This document shows, piece after piece, positions 42,580-50,559 of a DNA stretch of 64,000 nucleotides (its first letter is position 1; every line of letters starts with the position of its first letter). A program made the position numbers and the translations under genes. The notes under the pieces were generated by a model. The model saw nothing but the letters and a program-made list of their open reading frames with translations. It was not told the origin of the DNA and searched no databases. Source of the DNA: Vicinamibacterales bacterium (GTDB taxonomy: Bacteria; Acidobacteriota; Vicinamibacteria; Vicinamibacterales; UBA2999); assembly GCA_041659285.1 (NCBI GenBank), contig JBAZYO010000003.1, positions 426,831 through 490,830 on the forward strand. Direction: 5' to 3'.

Positions 42580-45024
42580 ATGGATCGCCTCGCTCAAGAC
42601 CTCCGCCACGCGCTGAGGATGTTGCTCAAGACCCCGGTGTTCACCACCGTGGTCATCTTCACGCTCGCCATCGGCATCGGCGCCAACACCGCCATGTTCA
42701 GCATCGTCAACGGCGTGCTCCTGCAGGGCCTGCCGTTCCGTGATGCCGAGCGCATTGTCGACATCAACGAAGTCGAGCGCCGCGAACCGGCCGGGGGCGG
42801 CGCCATTGCGCCGGCCACCTTCCTGGACTGGCAGAAGATGTCGACGACGCTGGAAGCGATGAGCGCGTATACGCCGCGCACCTTCAACGTCGCGCCGGCG
42901 GCGGGGGAGCCGGAACGGATGCGCGGCGCGGTGACGTCAACGGCCTTCTTTGACGTGCTGGGTGTGTCGCCCATCCTCGGCCGCCAGTTCACGCGCCACG
43001 ACGCCGAACCGGGCCAGGGACAGAACATCGTCCTCAGTTACGGTTTGTGGCAGCGCTACTTCAAGGCCGCGCCCGACGTCGTCAACCAGACGGTTCGACT
43101 GAACGGACAGCCCTACACCGTGGTGGGCGTCATGCCGGCGACGCTCAACTTCCCGGAGAACGCGCAGTTCTGGATCCCGGCCTCGTACGACGTGCCCGGG
43201 TGCGGCGGCCCTGGTGATCCGCGCCAACAGCGCGGCATGCACTGCCTGCGCGGCATCGCGCGCCTCACGGCGGACACCTCGCTCCAGCAGGCCAACACCG
43301 AACTGAAGACGATCTCCGACCAGTTGGCCAAGCAGTTTCCGGATGAAGCCTCGAACTTCATCGGGCTCGTCACGCCGTTGCAGGACAAGCTGGTTGGCTC
43401 GGCGCGCACGCCGCTGCTGGTGTTGCTCGGCGCCGTCGGCTGCGTGCTGCTGATCGTGGTGGCGAACGTCGCCAACCTGTTGATGGCGCGCGCCACCGTT
43501 CGCGCGCGTGAACTCGCCATTCGCGCGGCGATTGGCGCGAACCGAGCGACGCTGATGCGCCAGTTGCTGACCGAAAGCGTCGTGATTGCCCTGGTCGGAG
43601 GCGCGCTGGGCGTGCTGGTCGCGTTCTGGAGCGTGGACTTGATCCTGGCCCTCGATCCCGGCGAGGTGCCGCGGGTGGCGGCCATTGGCGTCGACGGCCG
43701 GGCGTTGAGCTTCGCGCTGGTGCTGTCGATGATCACCGGCGTTCTGTTTGGCGTGGTGCCGGCCTGGCAGGCCTCGAAGCCCGAATTGCAGAGCACGCTG
43801 AAGGACAACACGCGCGGCTCGACCGGCGACGGCCATCGCCATGTCGCGCGCGCCGGCCTGGTACTGGCCGAGGTCTCGATTTCGCTCGTGCTGCTGGTCG
43901 GCGCCGGTCTGCTGTTCCGCAGCCTGATGACGCTGATGGACATGCCGCTCGGCTTTACCACCTCGCGCATGCTGACCATGGCGGTGGCGCCGACCGGCGA
44001 GAACTACCGCTCGCCGGGGCAGTTTCTCGACTACTGGAACCGCGTGCTCGAGCGCGTGCGCGCCGTGCCCGGCGTCGAGTTGGTGGCGCTCAGCGGCGCC
44101 CTGCCGCTCGGTGGCGGTTTCAGCGTCCTGACCTATCAGCCAGAGGGCAAGCCGGAGATGCCGCCCAACCAGCAACCGCTGACCTACTTCGTCGATGCCG
44201 GCCCCGGCTACTTCCGCACCATGGGCATTCCCGTGCTGCGCGGCCGCGAGTTCACCGAGCAGGACGCCGTCGAGAACCCGCGCGCGATCCTGATCAACGA
44301 GGCGATGGCGCGGCGGGAGTTCCCGGATGTCGAGCCAGTCGGCCGGCGTTTCTCGTTCGGCCCCGGCGAAGACGGCGAGCAGGAGTGGGTGGAGATTGTT
44401 GGCGTGGTCGGTAACGTGCGGCAGTACCGCGCCGACGAGGATCCCGTGCCGATGACCTACGCGCCCAACACCTCGTCGCCGGGCCGGGCCCAGAACCTGA
44501 TGATTCGCACGGCGGGTGAGCCGATGGCGGTGGCCGGCGCGGTGCGGGCCGCGCTGCAGTCGCTCGACCCGTCGCTGCCGGTGTCGCCGCCGCGCACCCT
44601 GGATGCCGTGGTCGGCGCGTCGCTGACGCAGCGCAAGTTCAACATGACGTTGCTGATCGTGTTTGCCGGCATTGCCCTCGCGCTCGCCGTTGCCGGCATC
44701 TACGGCACCGTGGCCTATGCGGTGGCGCAACGCACGCAGGAGATTGGTATTCGCGTGGCCCTGGGCGCCTCGAGCCGGGAGATTCTCGGCCTGGTGCTGT
44801 TGGGCGCCTTGAAGCCGGTGGCCGCCGGTCTCGCGGTGGGCGTGGTGGCCTCGCTGGCGCTGACACGCGCGCTCGACGGGTTGGTCTACGGCATCAGCAC
44901 CACCGACCCGCTGACCTTCATCTCGCTGCCGCTGGTGCTGGGCGTCGTCGCGTTCATTGCCGGCCTGCTGCCGGCCATGCGCGCTACGCGGGTCGATCCA
45001 CTGGAAGCCTTGCGCGTCGACTAA
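42580..45024 (+). CDS. ADOP-family ABC transporter permease (MacB/FtsX type)
   Basis: This encodes 814 residues and represents the acidobacterial duplicated orphan permease architecture. An N-terminal signature DRLAQDLRHALRMLLKTPVFTTVVIFTLAIGIGANTAMFSIVNGVLL precedes a MacB-type periplasmic domain, then an FtsX domain (VLLIVVANVANLLMARATVRARELAIRAAIGANR), a second periplasmic domain, and a second FtsX core (YAVAQRTQEIGIRVALGASSREILGLVLLGALKPVAAGLAVGVV). No ATPase subunit is encoded next to it, hence 'orphan'. MacB-type systems work with membrane-fusion proteins as mechanotransmission pumps for macrolides, peptides or lipids. The substrate is unknown. Confidence 0.93.
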   Translation: MDRLAQDLRHALRMLLKTPVFTTVVIFTLAIGIGANTAMFSIVNGVLLQGLPFRDAERIVDINEVERREPAGGGAIAPATFLDWQKMSTTLEAMSAYTPRTFNVAPAAGEPERMRGAVTSTAFFDVLGVSPILGRQFTRHDAEPGQGQNIVLSYGLWQRYFKAAPDVVNQTVRLNGQPYTVVGVMPATLNFPENAQFWIPASYDVPGCGGPGDPRQQRGMHCLRGIARLTADTSLQQANTELKTISDQLAKQFPDEASNFIGLVTPLQDKLVGSARTPLLVLLGAVGCVLLIVVANVANLLMARATVRARELAIRAAIGANRATLMRQLLTESVVIALVGGALGVLVAFWSVDLILALDPGEVPRVAAIGVDGRALSFALVLSMITGVLFGVVPAWQASKPELQSTLKDNTRGSTGDGHRHVARAGLVLAEVSISLVLLVGAGLLFRSLMTLMDMPLGFTTSRMLTMAVAPTGENYRSPGQFLDYWNRVLERVRAVPGVELVALSGALPLGGGFSVLTYQPEGKPEMPPNQQPLTYFVDAGPGYFRTMGIPVLRGREFTEQDAVENPRAILINEAMARREFPDVEPVGRRFSFGPGEDGEQEWVEIVGVVGNVRQYRADEDPVPMTYAPNTSSPGRAQNLMIRTAGEPMAVAGAVRAALQSLDPSLPVSPPRTLDAVVGASLTQRKFNMTLLIVFAGIALALAVAGIYGTVAYAVAQRTQEIGIRVALGASSREILGLVLLGALKPVAAGLAVGVVASLALTRALDGLVYGISTTDPLTFISLPLVLGVVAFIAGLLPAMRATRVDPLEALRVD

Positions 45025-45026
45025 GG

Positions 45027-45052
45027 TACGGTGCCTGCCCGTAGGCACCGTA
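45027..45052. terminator. 10-bp hairpin overlapping the VOC gene promoter
   Basis: TACGGTGCCT (45027-45036) pairs perfectly with AGGCACCGTA (45043-45052) around a 6-nt loop. The right arm ends inside the TAGAAT box (45051-45056) of the next gene. It may terminate the permease transcript, or be an operator for the next one. Confidence 0.6.
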
Positions 45053-45056
45053 GAAT
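45051..45056 (+). promoter_or_regulatory. -10 box TAGAAT for the VOC gene
   Basis: TAGAAT is 6 nt before the ATG at 45063. It overlaps the hairpin right arm by two bases. Confidence 0.5.
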
Positions 45057-45062
45057 GTTGCC

Positions 45063-45455
45063 ATGTTTGTATCCGTCACCCCCAATCTCGTGGTCCGCGA
45101 CATCGCCAGGAGCCTGGCGTTCTATCGCGACGTGCTCGGCTTCACCATCACCATGAGCGTGCCCGACGCGCCGCCCTACGTGTTCGTGGGCCTCGAGCGC
45201 GACGGCGTGCCCGTGTTCCTCAACGACATCACCGCGGTCCTGCCCGATCACCCGTCGATGGCGACGACGCCGCCGGGCGGCACGGCGACCATGTTCTTCA
45301 TCGTCACCGATGTGGACGCGCTGCACGCCGCCGTGGCGCCGAAGGCGCCGGTGGTGATGGCGCTCAAGACCCAGTTCTACGGCATGCGCGAGTTCGCGAT
45401 CACCGATCCGGACGGGCACCTGATCACCTTCGCCCAACGGGTCGAGGGCGACTGA
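45063..45455 (+). CDS. VOC (glyoxalase/bleomycin resistance) family protein
   Basis: This encodes 130 residues. The vicinal-oxygen-chelate fold has two beta-alpha-beta-beta-beta units: TPNLVVRDIARSLAFYRDVLGFTITMSV and TMFFIVTDVDALHAAVAPKAPVVMALKTQFYGMREFAITDPDGHLITFAQ. The second unit carries the E-F-A-I-x-D-P-D-G-H-L-I motif with the Glu metal-ligand position. Members include lyases, dioxygenases and antibiotic-sequestering proteins; the ligand is unknown. Its TGA overlaps the next ATG by one base (TGATG), so the PagL-like gene is translationally linked. Confidence 0.9.
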   Translation: MFVSVTPNLVVRDIARSLAFYRDVLGFTITMSVPDAPPYVFVGLERDGVPVFLNDITAVLPDHPSMATTPPGGTATMFFIVTDVDALHAAVAPKAPVVMALKTQFYGMREFAITDPDGHLITFAQRVEGD

Positions 45456-46042
45456 TGATCCTGGCGGCGATCGTGGCGATGCAGGTGGCGATGGTCCCCA
45501 TGGCCACCTGCCTACAGCCCGGTGGCACCGGTGAGACGCGTTCCGAATGGATCGTCGCCGCCGGCATCGCGAGAAGCGTCGAACTGTTCCATTCCAGCGG
45601 CGATCGGACCTACGGCGTGCAAACGGTGTCGTGGGGCCGGACGCTGACCAGGCCTCATGGTCCCGGCTGGTTGCGGGGCTGCTTCGCGTGGGCCGCCGAG
45701 GGCACTCCGTTACTGATCCAGTTCGAGCCGTCGCGTCTGTACGGCGTGGGCCTTGCGCCCGTCGTGTGGCGTTGGAACTTCCTGCCGCTGCGGAGGTGGT
45801 CAGTGTTCGCGGAGTTGGCGATGGGCGGATTGTGGACGAGCGACCCGATTCCGGAAGGCACCGAGTCGTTGAACTTCACCGCGCACTGGGGCGGCGGCGT
45901 CCGGTGGTATACCTCGCCGCGCGACAGCGTCGTCTTCTCTTACCGGTTCCAGCATTTTTCGAACGGCAACCAGCTCTCGACGAACCCGGGCGTCAACAGC
46001 CACGTGTTGCTGGCCGGCTGGTCGCGCCGCTCGGCGCGGTAA
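45455..46042 (+). CDS. PagL-like lipid A 3-O-deacylase / acyloxyacyl hydrolase family
   Basis: This encodes 195 residues starting in the TGATG overlap at 45455; a longer frame upstream is the VOC gene in another phase. A short signal segment (ILAAIVAMQVAMVPMATC) is followed by an outer-membrane beta-barrel with the PagL signature FSYRFQHFSNGNQ, in which His and Ser of H-x-S-N form the catalytic pair with an acidic residue elsewhere. PagL removes the 3-O-linked acyl chain of lipid A and reshapes the outer-membrane surface. The length fits the 8-stranded barrel. The C-terminus is AGWSRRSAR, not a classical terminal Phe. Confidence 0.82.
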   Translation: MILAAIVAMQVAMVPMATCLQPGGTGETRSEWIVAAGIARSVELFHSSGDRTYGVQTVSWGRTLTRPHGPGWLRGCFAWAAEGTPLLIQFEPSRLYGVGLAPVVWRWNFLPLRRWSVFAELAMGGLWTSDPIPEGTESLNFTAHWGGGVRWYTSPRDSVVFSYRFQHFSNGNQLSTNPGVNSHVLLAGWSRRSAR

Positions 46043-46044
46043 TG

Positions 46045-46112
46045 GTCCGGCTAAAGCCGGACACTACCGATGTGGCGTCCGGCTGACATGTGGCGTTCGG
46101 CGTTAGCCGGAC
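46045..46112. repeat. Cluster of palindromic repeats (TCCGGCTAAAGCCGGA type)
   Basis: GTCCGGCTAAAGCCGGAC (46045-46062) is perfect. Two degenerate copies follow (GATGTGGCGTCCGGCTGAC and ACATGTGGCGTTCGG...TTAGCCGGAC). The flank ACATGTGGCGTCCGGC is also found at 6488-6503. They fill the gap between two convergent genes. Confidence 0.75.
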
Positions 46113-46114
46113 TG

Positions 46115-47617
46115 TTACCGCTCGTAACTCTCGCGCTTCGACGACGCCGTCAGCTTGACCAGGTAGCGCATCGGCTCGGCGCGGAACATCGTCCGCAACT
46201 CGTCCAGGCTCCTGGCGCCGCCGTAGCTGATGGACGAGCACAGGTGCTTGAGGATGTCCTGCACGATGGGCCGCACCGAGCCGCGGGCCGGCACGCTCAC
46301 CTCGGTGCCCTCCGCCCCCAACGCCTCGAGATCCACCACCTCGTCGTCTTCCACGTCCAGCCGATCGCGAATCGCCTGGATCGACGCCATGCCGCGCAGG
46401 ACCTTGAACGGGACCTTCACCGATCGTTGCTGGTCGGGCAGGACCACCGCCTTCTGGACCATGTCGCCGGGCGTTTCTTCGGTGCCGGCAAACATGCTCC
46501 CCAGCATCACCGTGTCGCCGCCGAAGAGGAGGGCCTCGAGAATGGCGCCGTGGCGCTTGATGCCGCCGTCGGCGATGAGCGGCACGCCGTTGTCGCCGGC
46601 GCCAAGCCGGCATTCGACGAGGGCCTGGAGCTGCGGCACGCCGAAACTCGTCGTCAGGCGCGTCGTGCAGCCGCCGCCGGGACCGATGCCCACCTTGATG
46701 GCGTTGACGCCGCGCCCGGCGAGAAACCGCACGCCGTCGGCGGTCGCCACGTTGCCGGCCACCAGCTCCACGTCGGGAAATGTCTTGCGGAAGGCGTCAA
46801 TGGCCTTGGCCATCACCGTCGAATGGCCGTGGGCGATGTCGATCACGATCACGTCCACCTGGGCCTTGACCAGTTCGGCGGCGCGTTCCAGGTAGTCGCC
46901 GGTGGCGCCGATGGCGGCGCCCACGCGCAACCGTCCCTGGGCGTCGCGCGTGGCAAAGGGGAGTCGTTCCTGGCGGTAGATGTCCTTGGCGGTGATCAAG
47001 CCGATCAGGGTGCCCTGAGCGTCCACCAGCGGCAGCTTCTTGACCTTGCGCTCCACCATGATCCGCTCGGCGGCGGCCAGCGTCAGCTCGCCCCGGCCCA
47101 CCACCAGTGCGCCGACCGGCGTCATGCGCGAGCTGACGTCACCCTGTTTCGTGTCGACGAACCGGACGTCGCGCTCGGTCAGCAGCCCCTGGAGCCGGCG
47201 TTGCTCGTCCACGACCACCAGCGTGCCGGCGCGGGCGCGCTTCATCAGGGCCACCGCCGTGGCCAGCGCCGTGGCGGGCGTGACGGCGTAGGGGTCGCGG
47301 ATGATGATGTGCTGCATCCGCTTGACCTTCTCCACCTCGCGCACCTGCGGCTCGATGTCGCCGTTGCGGAACCCGCGGTCGATGATGCCGAGGCCGCCCT
47401 CTTCCGCCTGCACGATGGCCATCGGCGCCCGCGTGACGGTATCCATGTTGGCCGAGACCAGCGGCCGCTTGAGGGTGATGTGGGTGGAGAACCGGCACGA
47501 CAGGTCGATCGCCGACGGGTCACGGCGCTCGACCACGCTGTACTGCGGCCGCAAGAGGAAGTCGTCGAACGTGGCGCCGCGCACCAGGTCGGCGAGCGCG
47601 TCGAAGCCTGAAGCCAT
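46115..47617 (-). CDS. guaB: IMP dehydrogenase
   Basis: This encodes 500 residues. GuaB converts IMP to XMP with NAD+, the first committed step of GMP synthesis, in the cytoplasm. Features in order: TFDDFLLRPQYSVVERRDPSAIDLSCRF; a CBS-pair domain (about residues 105-220, MKRARAGTLVVVDEQRRLQGLLTERD and KKLPLVDAQGTLIGLITAKDIYRQ); the catalytic loop GIGPGGGCTTRLTTSFGVPQ with Cys317; IADGGIKRHGAILEALLFGGDTVMLGSMFAG; and the C-terminal flap and SISYGGARSLDELR. TAAAGT is 6 nt before the ATG at 47617. The 30-nt repeat array begins beside this promoter. Confidence 0.96.
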   Translation of the reverse strand: MASGFDALADLVRGATFDDFLLRPQYSVVERRDPSAIDLSCRFSTHITLKRPLVSANMDTVTRAPMAIVQAEEGGLGIIDRGFRNGDIEPQVREVEKVKRMQHIIIRDPYAVTPATALATAVALMKRARAGTLVVVDEQRRLQGLLTERDVRFVDTKQGDVSSRMTPVGALVVGRGELTLAAAERIMVERKVKKLPLVDAQGTLIGLITAKDIYRQERLPFATRDAQGRLRVGAAIGATGDYLERAAELVKAQVDVIVIDIAHGHSTVMAKAIDAFRKTFPDVELVAGNVATADGVRFLAGRGVNAIKVGIGPGGGCTTRLTTSFGVPQLQALVECRLGAGDNGVPLIADGGIKRHGAILEALLFGGDTVMLGSMFAGTEETPGDMVQKAVVLPDQQRSVKVPFKVLRGMASIQAIRDRLDVEDDEVVDLEALGAEGTEVSVPARGSVRPIVQDILKHLCSSISYGGARSLDELRTMFRAEPMRYLVKLTASSKRESYER

Positions 47618-47623
47618 GCCGCT

Positions 47624-47629
47624 ACTTTA
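47624..47629 (-). promoter_or_regulatory. -10 box TAAAGT for guaB
   Basis: TAAAGT on the minus strand lies 6 nt before the ATG at 47617. The tandem repeat array starts at the next base and would provide the -35 region. Confidence 0.45.
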
Positions 47630-47780
47630 CCTGTCCCGTCGTAGCTTTAGCGATGCGGACCTGTCCCGCCGTAGCTTTAGCGAGTGCGGACCTGTCCCGC
47701 CGTAGCTTTGGCGATGCGGACCTGTCCCGCCGTAGCTTTAGCGATGCGGACCTGTCCCGCCGTAGCTTTAGCGAAGGCGG
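47630..47780. repeat. Five tandem 30-31-nt repeats (CCTGTCCCGCCGTAGCTTTA...)
   Basis: Copies start at 47630, 47660, 47691, 47721 and 47751. The unit is CCTGTCCCGCCGTAGCTTTA plus GCGATGCGGA; the second copy has an extra base and the last ends GCGAAGGCGG. There are no spacers, so it is not CRISPR. Frames across it read as SRRSF and PAVALA repeats, but no gene needs them. Confidence 0.9.
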
Positions 47781-47802
47781 ACTGCTATCCTCACAGCAGC
47801 TC

Positions 47803-48378
47803 ATGCAATTGGATTTGCCCTTTCGGGTGGCTCCTACGGTGTTTGTCCGGCACCAGTGGGCCCGGCGTTACATCCTCCGCGTGCTCGACGATGGGACGTT
47901 GCGGGTGACGTTGCCGCGCTGGGGATCGAAGCGGGAAGCACTGGCGTTTGTCGAGACGAGCCAGGGCTGGATCGAACAGCAGCGGCTGTCGCGCATGGCG
48001 CGCCCGGCGGTGGTGCATCCCGACGAGCCGGGGTTGCGCCAGCGCGCGCGGCGGGAACTGCCGCCCGCGCTCCAGGCGCTCGCCGGCGTGCACGGGATCG
48101 CGGTGACGCGCATCTCGGTGCGCAACCAGCGGTCGCGATGGGGCGCCTGTTCCGCGACCGGCGCGATTACGCTCAACTGGCGGCTGATCCTCGTGCCGGA
48201 TTTCGTCAGGGAATACGTGATGCTGCACGAGTTGATGCATCGGCGGGAGTTGAACCACTCCGATCGGTTCTGGCGGCACGTCCGCGCGGTGTGCCCACAG
48301 CACGAGGAAGCGCGGCGGTGGCTCCTGACCGATGGGCAGCGGCTGTTCACCGGCGCCGCGGCCAGCGGCGAGTGTTAG
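47803..48378 (+). CDS. YgjP/SprT-like zinc metallopeptidase (DUF45 type)
   Basis: This encodes 191 residues from the ATG at 47803; longer reading frames run back through the tandem repeats and are rejected. The M48-related DUF45 domain begins QLDLPFRVAPTVFVRHQWARRYILRVL and carries SVRNQRSRWGACSATGAITLNWRLILVP, then the catalytic HELMH (His142, Glu143, His146) followed by NHSDRFWRHV, whose later His is the third zinc ligand. UPF0758/YgjP proteins are cytoplasmic predicted zinc proteases; the substrate is unknown. TATCCT (47786-47791) lies 11 nt upstream of the ATG. Confidence 0.88.
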   Translation: MQLDLPFRVAPTVFVRHQWARRYILRVLDDGTLRVTLPRWGSKREALAFVETSQGWIEQQRLSRMARPAVVHPDEPGLRQRARRELPPALQALAGVHGIAVTRISVRNQRSRWGACSATGAITLNWRLILVPDFVREYVMLHELMHRRELNHSDRFWRHVRAVCPQHEEARRWLLTDGQRLFTGAAASGEC

Positions 48379-48386
48379 GAGACGTG

Positions 48387-48956
48387 ATGAAGCGGATACT
48401 CGTGTTCGCGATGTGTGTGGCGGGAATGGTTGCGGCCGGCGCGCCCCGGGCCGAGGCCCAACTGAGCATGGGCCCGTTCCGGGGGTATCTCACCGGGCAG
48501 GCCGGCCTGGCCACCGGCGGCGATCTCTCGAATCCAATCTTCACGCCGGGCGTCGCGGTCTCGGTGCAGGAAGACAACGGCTGGGGCGCCGAGTTCGACT
48601 TCGGCTACTCGTCGGAGGCCGAATCCGGCCGCCAGTTACTCGACATTGCCACCTACATGTTCAACGGCAACTGGATTCAGCCGCGCGGCAGCCTGCGCCC
48701 GTTCGTGTCGGCGGGGGCCGGCATCATGCAGATGGATGGCTGTGACGCGCCGTGCGGACGTCCGGCCAAGACCTACGACCTTGGCGTCAATGCCGGCGCC
48801 GGCGCCTTGTTCGCCATGACCGACGCCGTCGGCCTGCGCGGAGACGTCAGGTATTTCCGGACGCTGGCCGATCATCCGGACCTTCGCCGCGCGAACGACC
48901 TCGGCTTCTGGCGCGTCTCGCTCGGCGTCACGTTGCTATGGGCCATCGTTCCTTAG
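48387..48956 (+). CDS. Outer-membrane beta-barrel protein
   Basis: This encodes 189 residues from the ATG at 48387, 8 nt after the metallopeptidase stop, with AGGAGA upstream. A signal peptide (ILVFAMCVAGMVAAGAPRAEAQ) is followed by alternating amphipathic strands, as in OmpA-like 8-stranded barrels (GWGAEFDFGYSSEAESGRQLLDIATYMFNGNW, RPFVSAGAGIMQMDG, GVNAGAGALFAMTDAVGLRGDVRYFRTL), ending FWRVSLGVTLLW. Two Cys in CDAPC may form a loop disulfide. Function is unknown. The next gene overlaps its end by 19 bp. Confidence 0.82.
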   Translation: MKRILVFAMCVAGMVAAGAPRAEAQLSMGPFRGYLTGQAGLATGGDLSNPIFTPGVAVSVQEDNGWGAEFDFGYSSEAESGRQLLDIATYMFNGNWIQPRGSLRPFVSAGAGIMQMDGCDAPCGRPAKTYDLGVNAGAGALFAMTDAVGLRGDVRYFRTLADHPDLRRANDLGFWRVSLGVTLLWAIVP

Positions 48957-49810
48957 CCCTGGTGCTCGTCCTGGCGCTCTTCGTCGCCGTGCTGCGTGGC
49001 GACGTGCAGGCGGAGACGTGGGAGGTCGTCGTCCTTGGCATCGCCCAGGACGGTGGCATCCCGCAGTTGGGATGCCAGCGGCCGATTTGCCAGGACATCC
49101 GGGCGGGGAAGCGGCAACCGGAGAAAGTGTCGAGCCTGGGCCTGATCAATCGGCGCACCGGCGCGGCCTACGTCTTTGACGCCACGCCCGATTTTCCCGC
49201 ACAGGTGCAGCGCCTTACCGGCGGCAAGACGCCGGCCGGCATCTTCCTCACGCACGCGCACATCGGGCACTACACCGGGTTGATGTTCCTCGGACGCGAG
49301 TCAATCAACGCCGCGTCGGTGCCCGTGTATGCCACCGATCGCATGAGCGCGTTTCTCCGGGGGAATGGTCCGTGGAGCCAGTTGGTCTCGATTCCGAACA
49401 TCGCGCTGCGGACGCTGGTCTACGAACAACCAGTCACGCTTGACGGCGGCGTGGCGGTGACGGCGTTTCGCGTCCCGCATCGCGATGAGTTCTCCGACAC
49501 GGTGGGCTTTCGCATCGCCGGCCCGAATCGCTCGGCTCTCTTCATCCCGGACATCGATCGCTGGGAGAAGTGGGATCGCAACATCCGCGAGCTGGCCAAC
49601 ACGGTTGACTACGCGTTCCTCGACGGCACGTTCGCGTCGGCCACCGAGATCAACCGCCCGATCGAGGAGATCCCGCATCCGCTGATGAGCCGTACGCGCG
49701 AACTGCTCAAGGGCGTGAAGGCGAAGCTGTGGTTCATCCACATCAACAACAGCAACGCCGAGATCGATCATGCCGACGTCGTCAAGGAAGGCATGAGCTT
49801 CCCGCTCTAG
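48938..49810 (+). CDS. Exported MBL-fold hydrolase (PqqB-like)
   Basis: This encodes 290 residues from the ATG at 48938, inside the end of the preceding gene. A signal peptide (RSLALVLVLALFVAVLRGDVQA) precedes a metallo-beta-lactamase-type fold related to PqqB: VVVLGIAQDGGIPQLGCQRPICQDI, LGLINRRTGAAYVFDATPDFPAQ, FLTHAHIGHYTGLM (H-x-H-x-G-H, in place of the canonical H-x-H-x-D-H), PHRDEFSDTVGFRI, LFIPDIDRWEKWD and FIHINNSNAEIDH. The Asp-to-Gly change in the metal motif is typical of PqqB and may lower hydrolase activity. It is not near other pqq genes, so a PQQ role is doubtful. Confidence 0.85.
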   Translation: MGHRSLALVLVLALFVAVLRGDVQAETWEVVVLGIAQDGGIPQLGCQRPICQDIRAGKRQPEKVSSLGLINRRTGAAYVFDATPDFPAQVQRLTGGKTPAGIFLTHAHIGHYTGLMFLGRESINAASVPVYATDRMSAFLRGNGPWSQLVSIPNIALRTLVYEQPVTLDGGVAVTAFRVPHRDEFSDTVGFRIAGPNRSALFIPDIDRWEKWDRNIRELANTVDYAFLDGTFASATEINRPIEEIPHPLMSRTRELLKGVKAKLWFIHINNSNAEIDHADVVKEGMSFPL

Positions 49811-49965
49811 CGCTCGCGAAGCACGGTCGAGCTGTCCTGTCTGCGGCACAACCCACGCCACCTTCCGCGGCCATCGCGCGAGAAGCGTCCTCTGTTCTAG
49901 TCGCTTTTCCGGCGTTTTCGCTGGCACATGCCTTGTAGTGCATGGTGACCAGGGGAGACAAAATC

Positions 49966-50436
49966 ATGTTGAAAACGATCCTGGGATCGGCGATCGGCGG
50001 CCTCATGGCAGGTGCGGTCGCGCTCGGCGTGTCGGCATTCGCGCACTCGGCTCCGGCGCCCGTGATGGGCGTGGACCCGAACAACCCGTACGCGATGACG
50101 GTGGCCTACACCGGCGTGCCCGGCCAGGGTGCGGCGGTGGTGATGGCTCGACCGGCGTACTACGCGCCGCAGCCGACGTACGCGCCCGACATCGTCTCCA
50201 TGCCGGTGCCGCGCGCGCGCACGGTGGCACGGCCCGCGGCGGCGCGTGAGCGCGTGGTCTACCGCGACGAGGATCGGCGCGAAGGCCGGTCGTGGGGCAA
50301 GACCGCGATGATCATCGGCGGCAGCGCCGGCGGCGGCGCCGGCATCGGCGGCCTCATCGGCGGCAAGAAGGGCGCCCTGATCGGGGCCGCCATCGGCGGC
50401 GGCGCGGCGACGATCTACGAGTCGGTCAAGCGATAA
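49966..50436 (+). CDS. Glycine-zipper outer-membrane-associated protein
   Basis: This encodes 156 residues from the ATG at 49966, preceded by GGGGAG at a suitable distance. An N-terminal signal/anchor (LKTILGSAIGGLMAGAVALGVSAFAHS) is followed by a Pro/Tyr/Ala-rich middle and an Arg-rich stretch. A C-terminal glycine zipper completes it (MIIGGSAGGGAGIGGLIGGKKGALIGAAIGGGAATIYE), as in SlyB/Rick_17kDa-like proteins. Glycine zippers mediate close helix packing in membranes and such proteins often respond to envelope stress. It is monocistronic. Confidence 0.78.
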   Translation: MLKTILGSAIGGLMAGAVALGVSAFAHSAPAPVMGVDPNNPYAMTVAYTGVPGQGAAVVMARPAYYAPQPTYAPDIVSMPVPRARTVARPAAARERVVYRDEDRREGRSWGKTAMIIGGSAGGGAGIGGLIGGKKGALIGAAIGGGAATIYESVKR

Positions 50437-50546
50437 CGCGGCCCGATTCGAACCAGGTGGCGCCGGGGCGGATGTCCTCTGCGTCATCTGGTGTCCGTTC
50501 CGGTCGCCTGCCTGCGCGGATTCTGCCAATCTCCGTCGAGGGCGGT

Positions 50547-50552
50547 TAAGAT
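50547..50552 (+). promoter_or_regulatory. -10 box TAAGAT for the response regulator
   Basis: TAAGAT is 7 nt before the ATG at 50560. It overlaps another in-frame ATG (50551), so that earlier start is unlikely. Confidence 0.5.
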
Positions 50553-50559
50553 GGGATCG

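Noticed and set aside
44957..45454. N-terminal extension of the PagL-like ORF
   Set aside because: It runs out of phase through the VOC gene and the permease end; the real start is at the TGATG overlap.
47630..47780. Possible CRISPR array (30-nt units)
   Set aside because: The units are contiguous with no unique spacers, and no cas gene is nearby; it is a plain tandem repeat.
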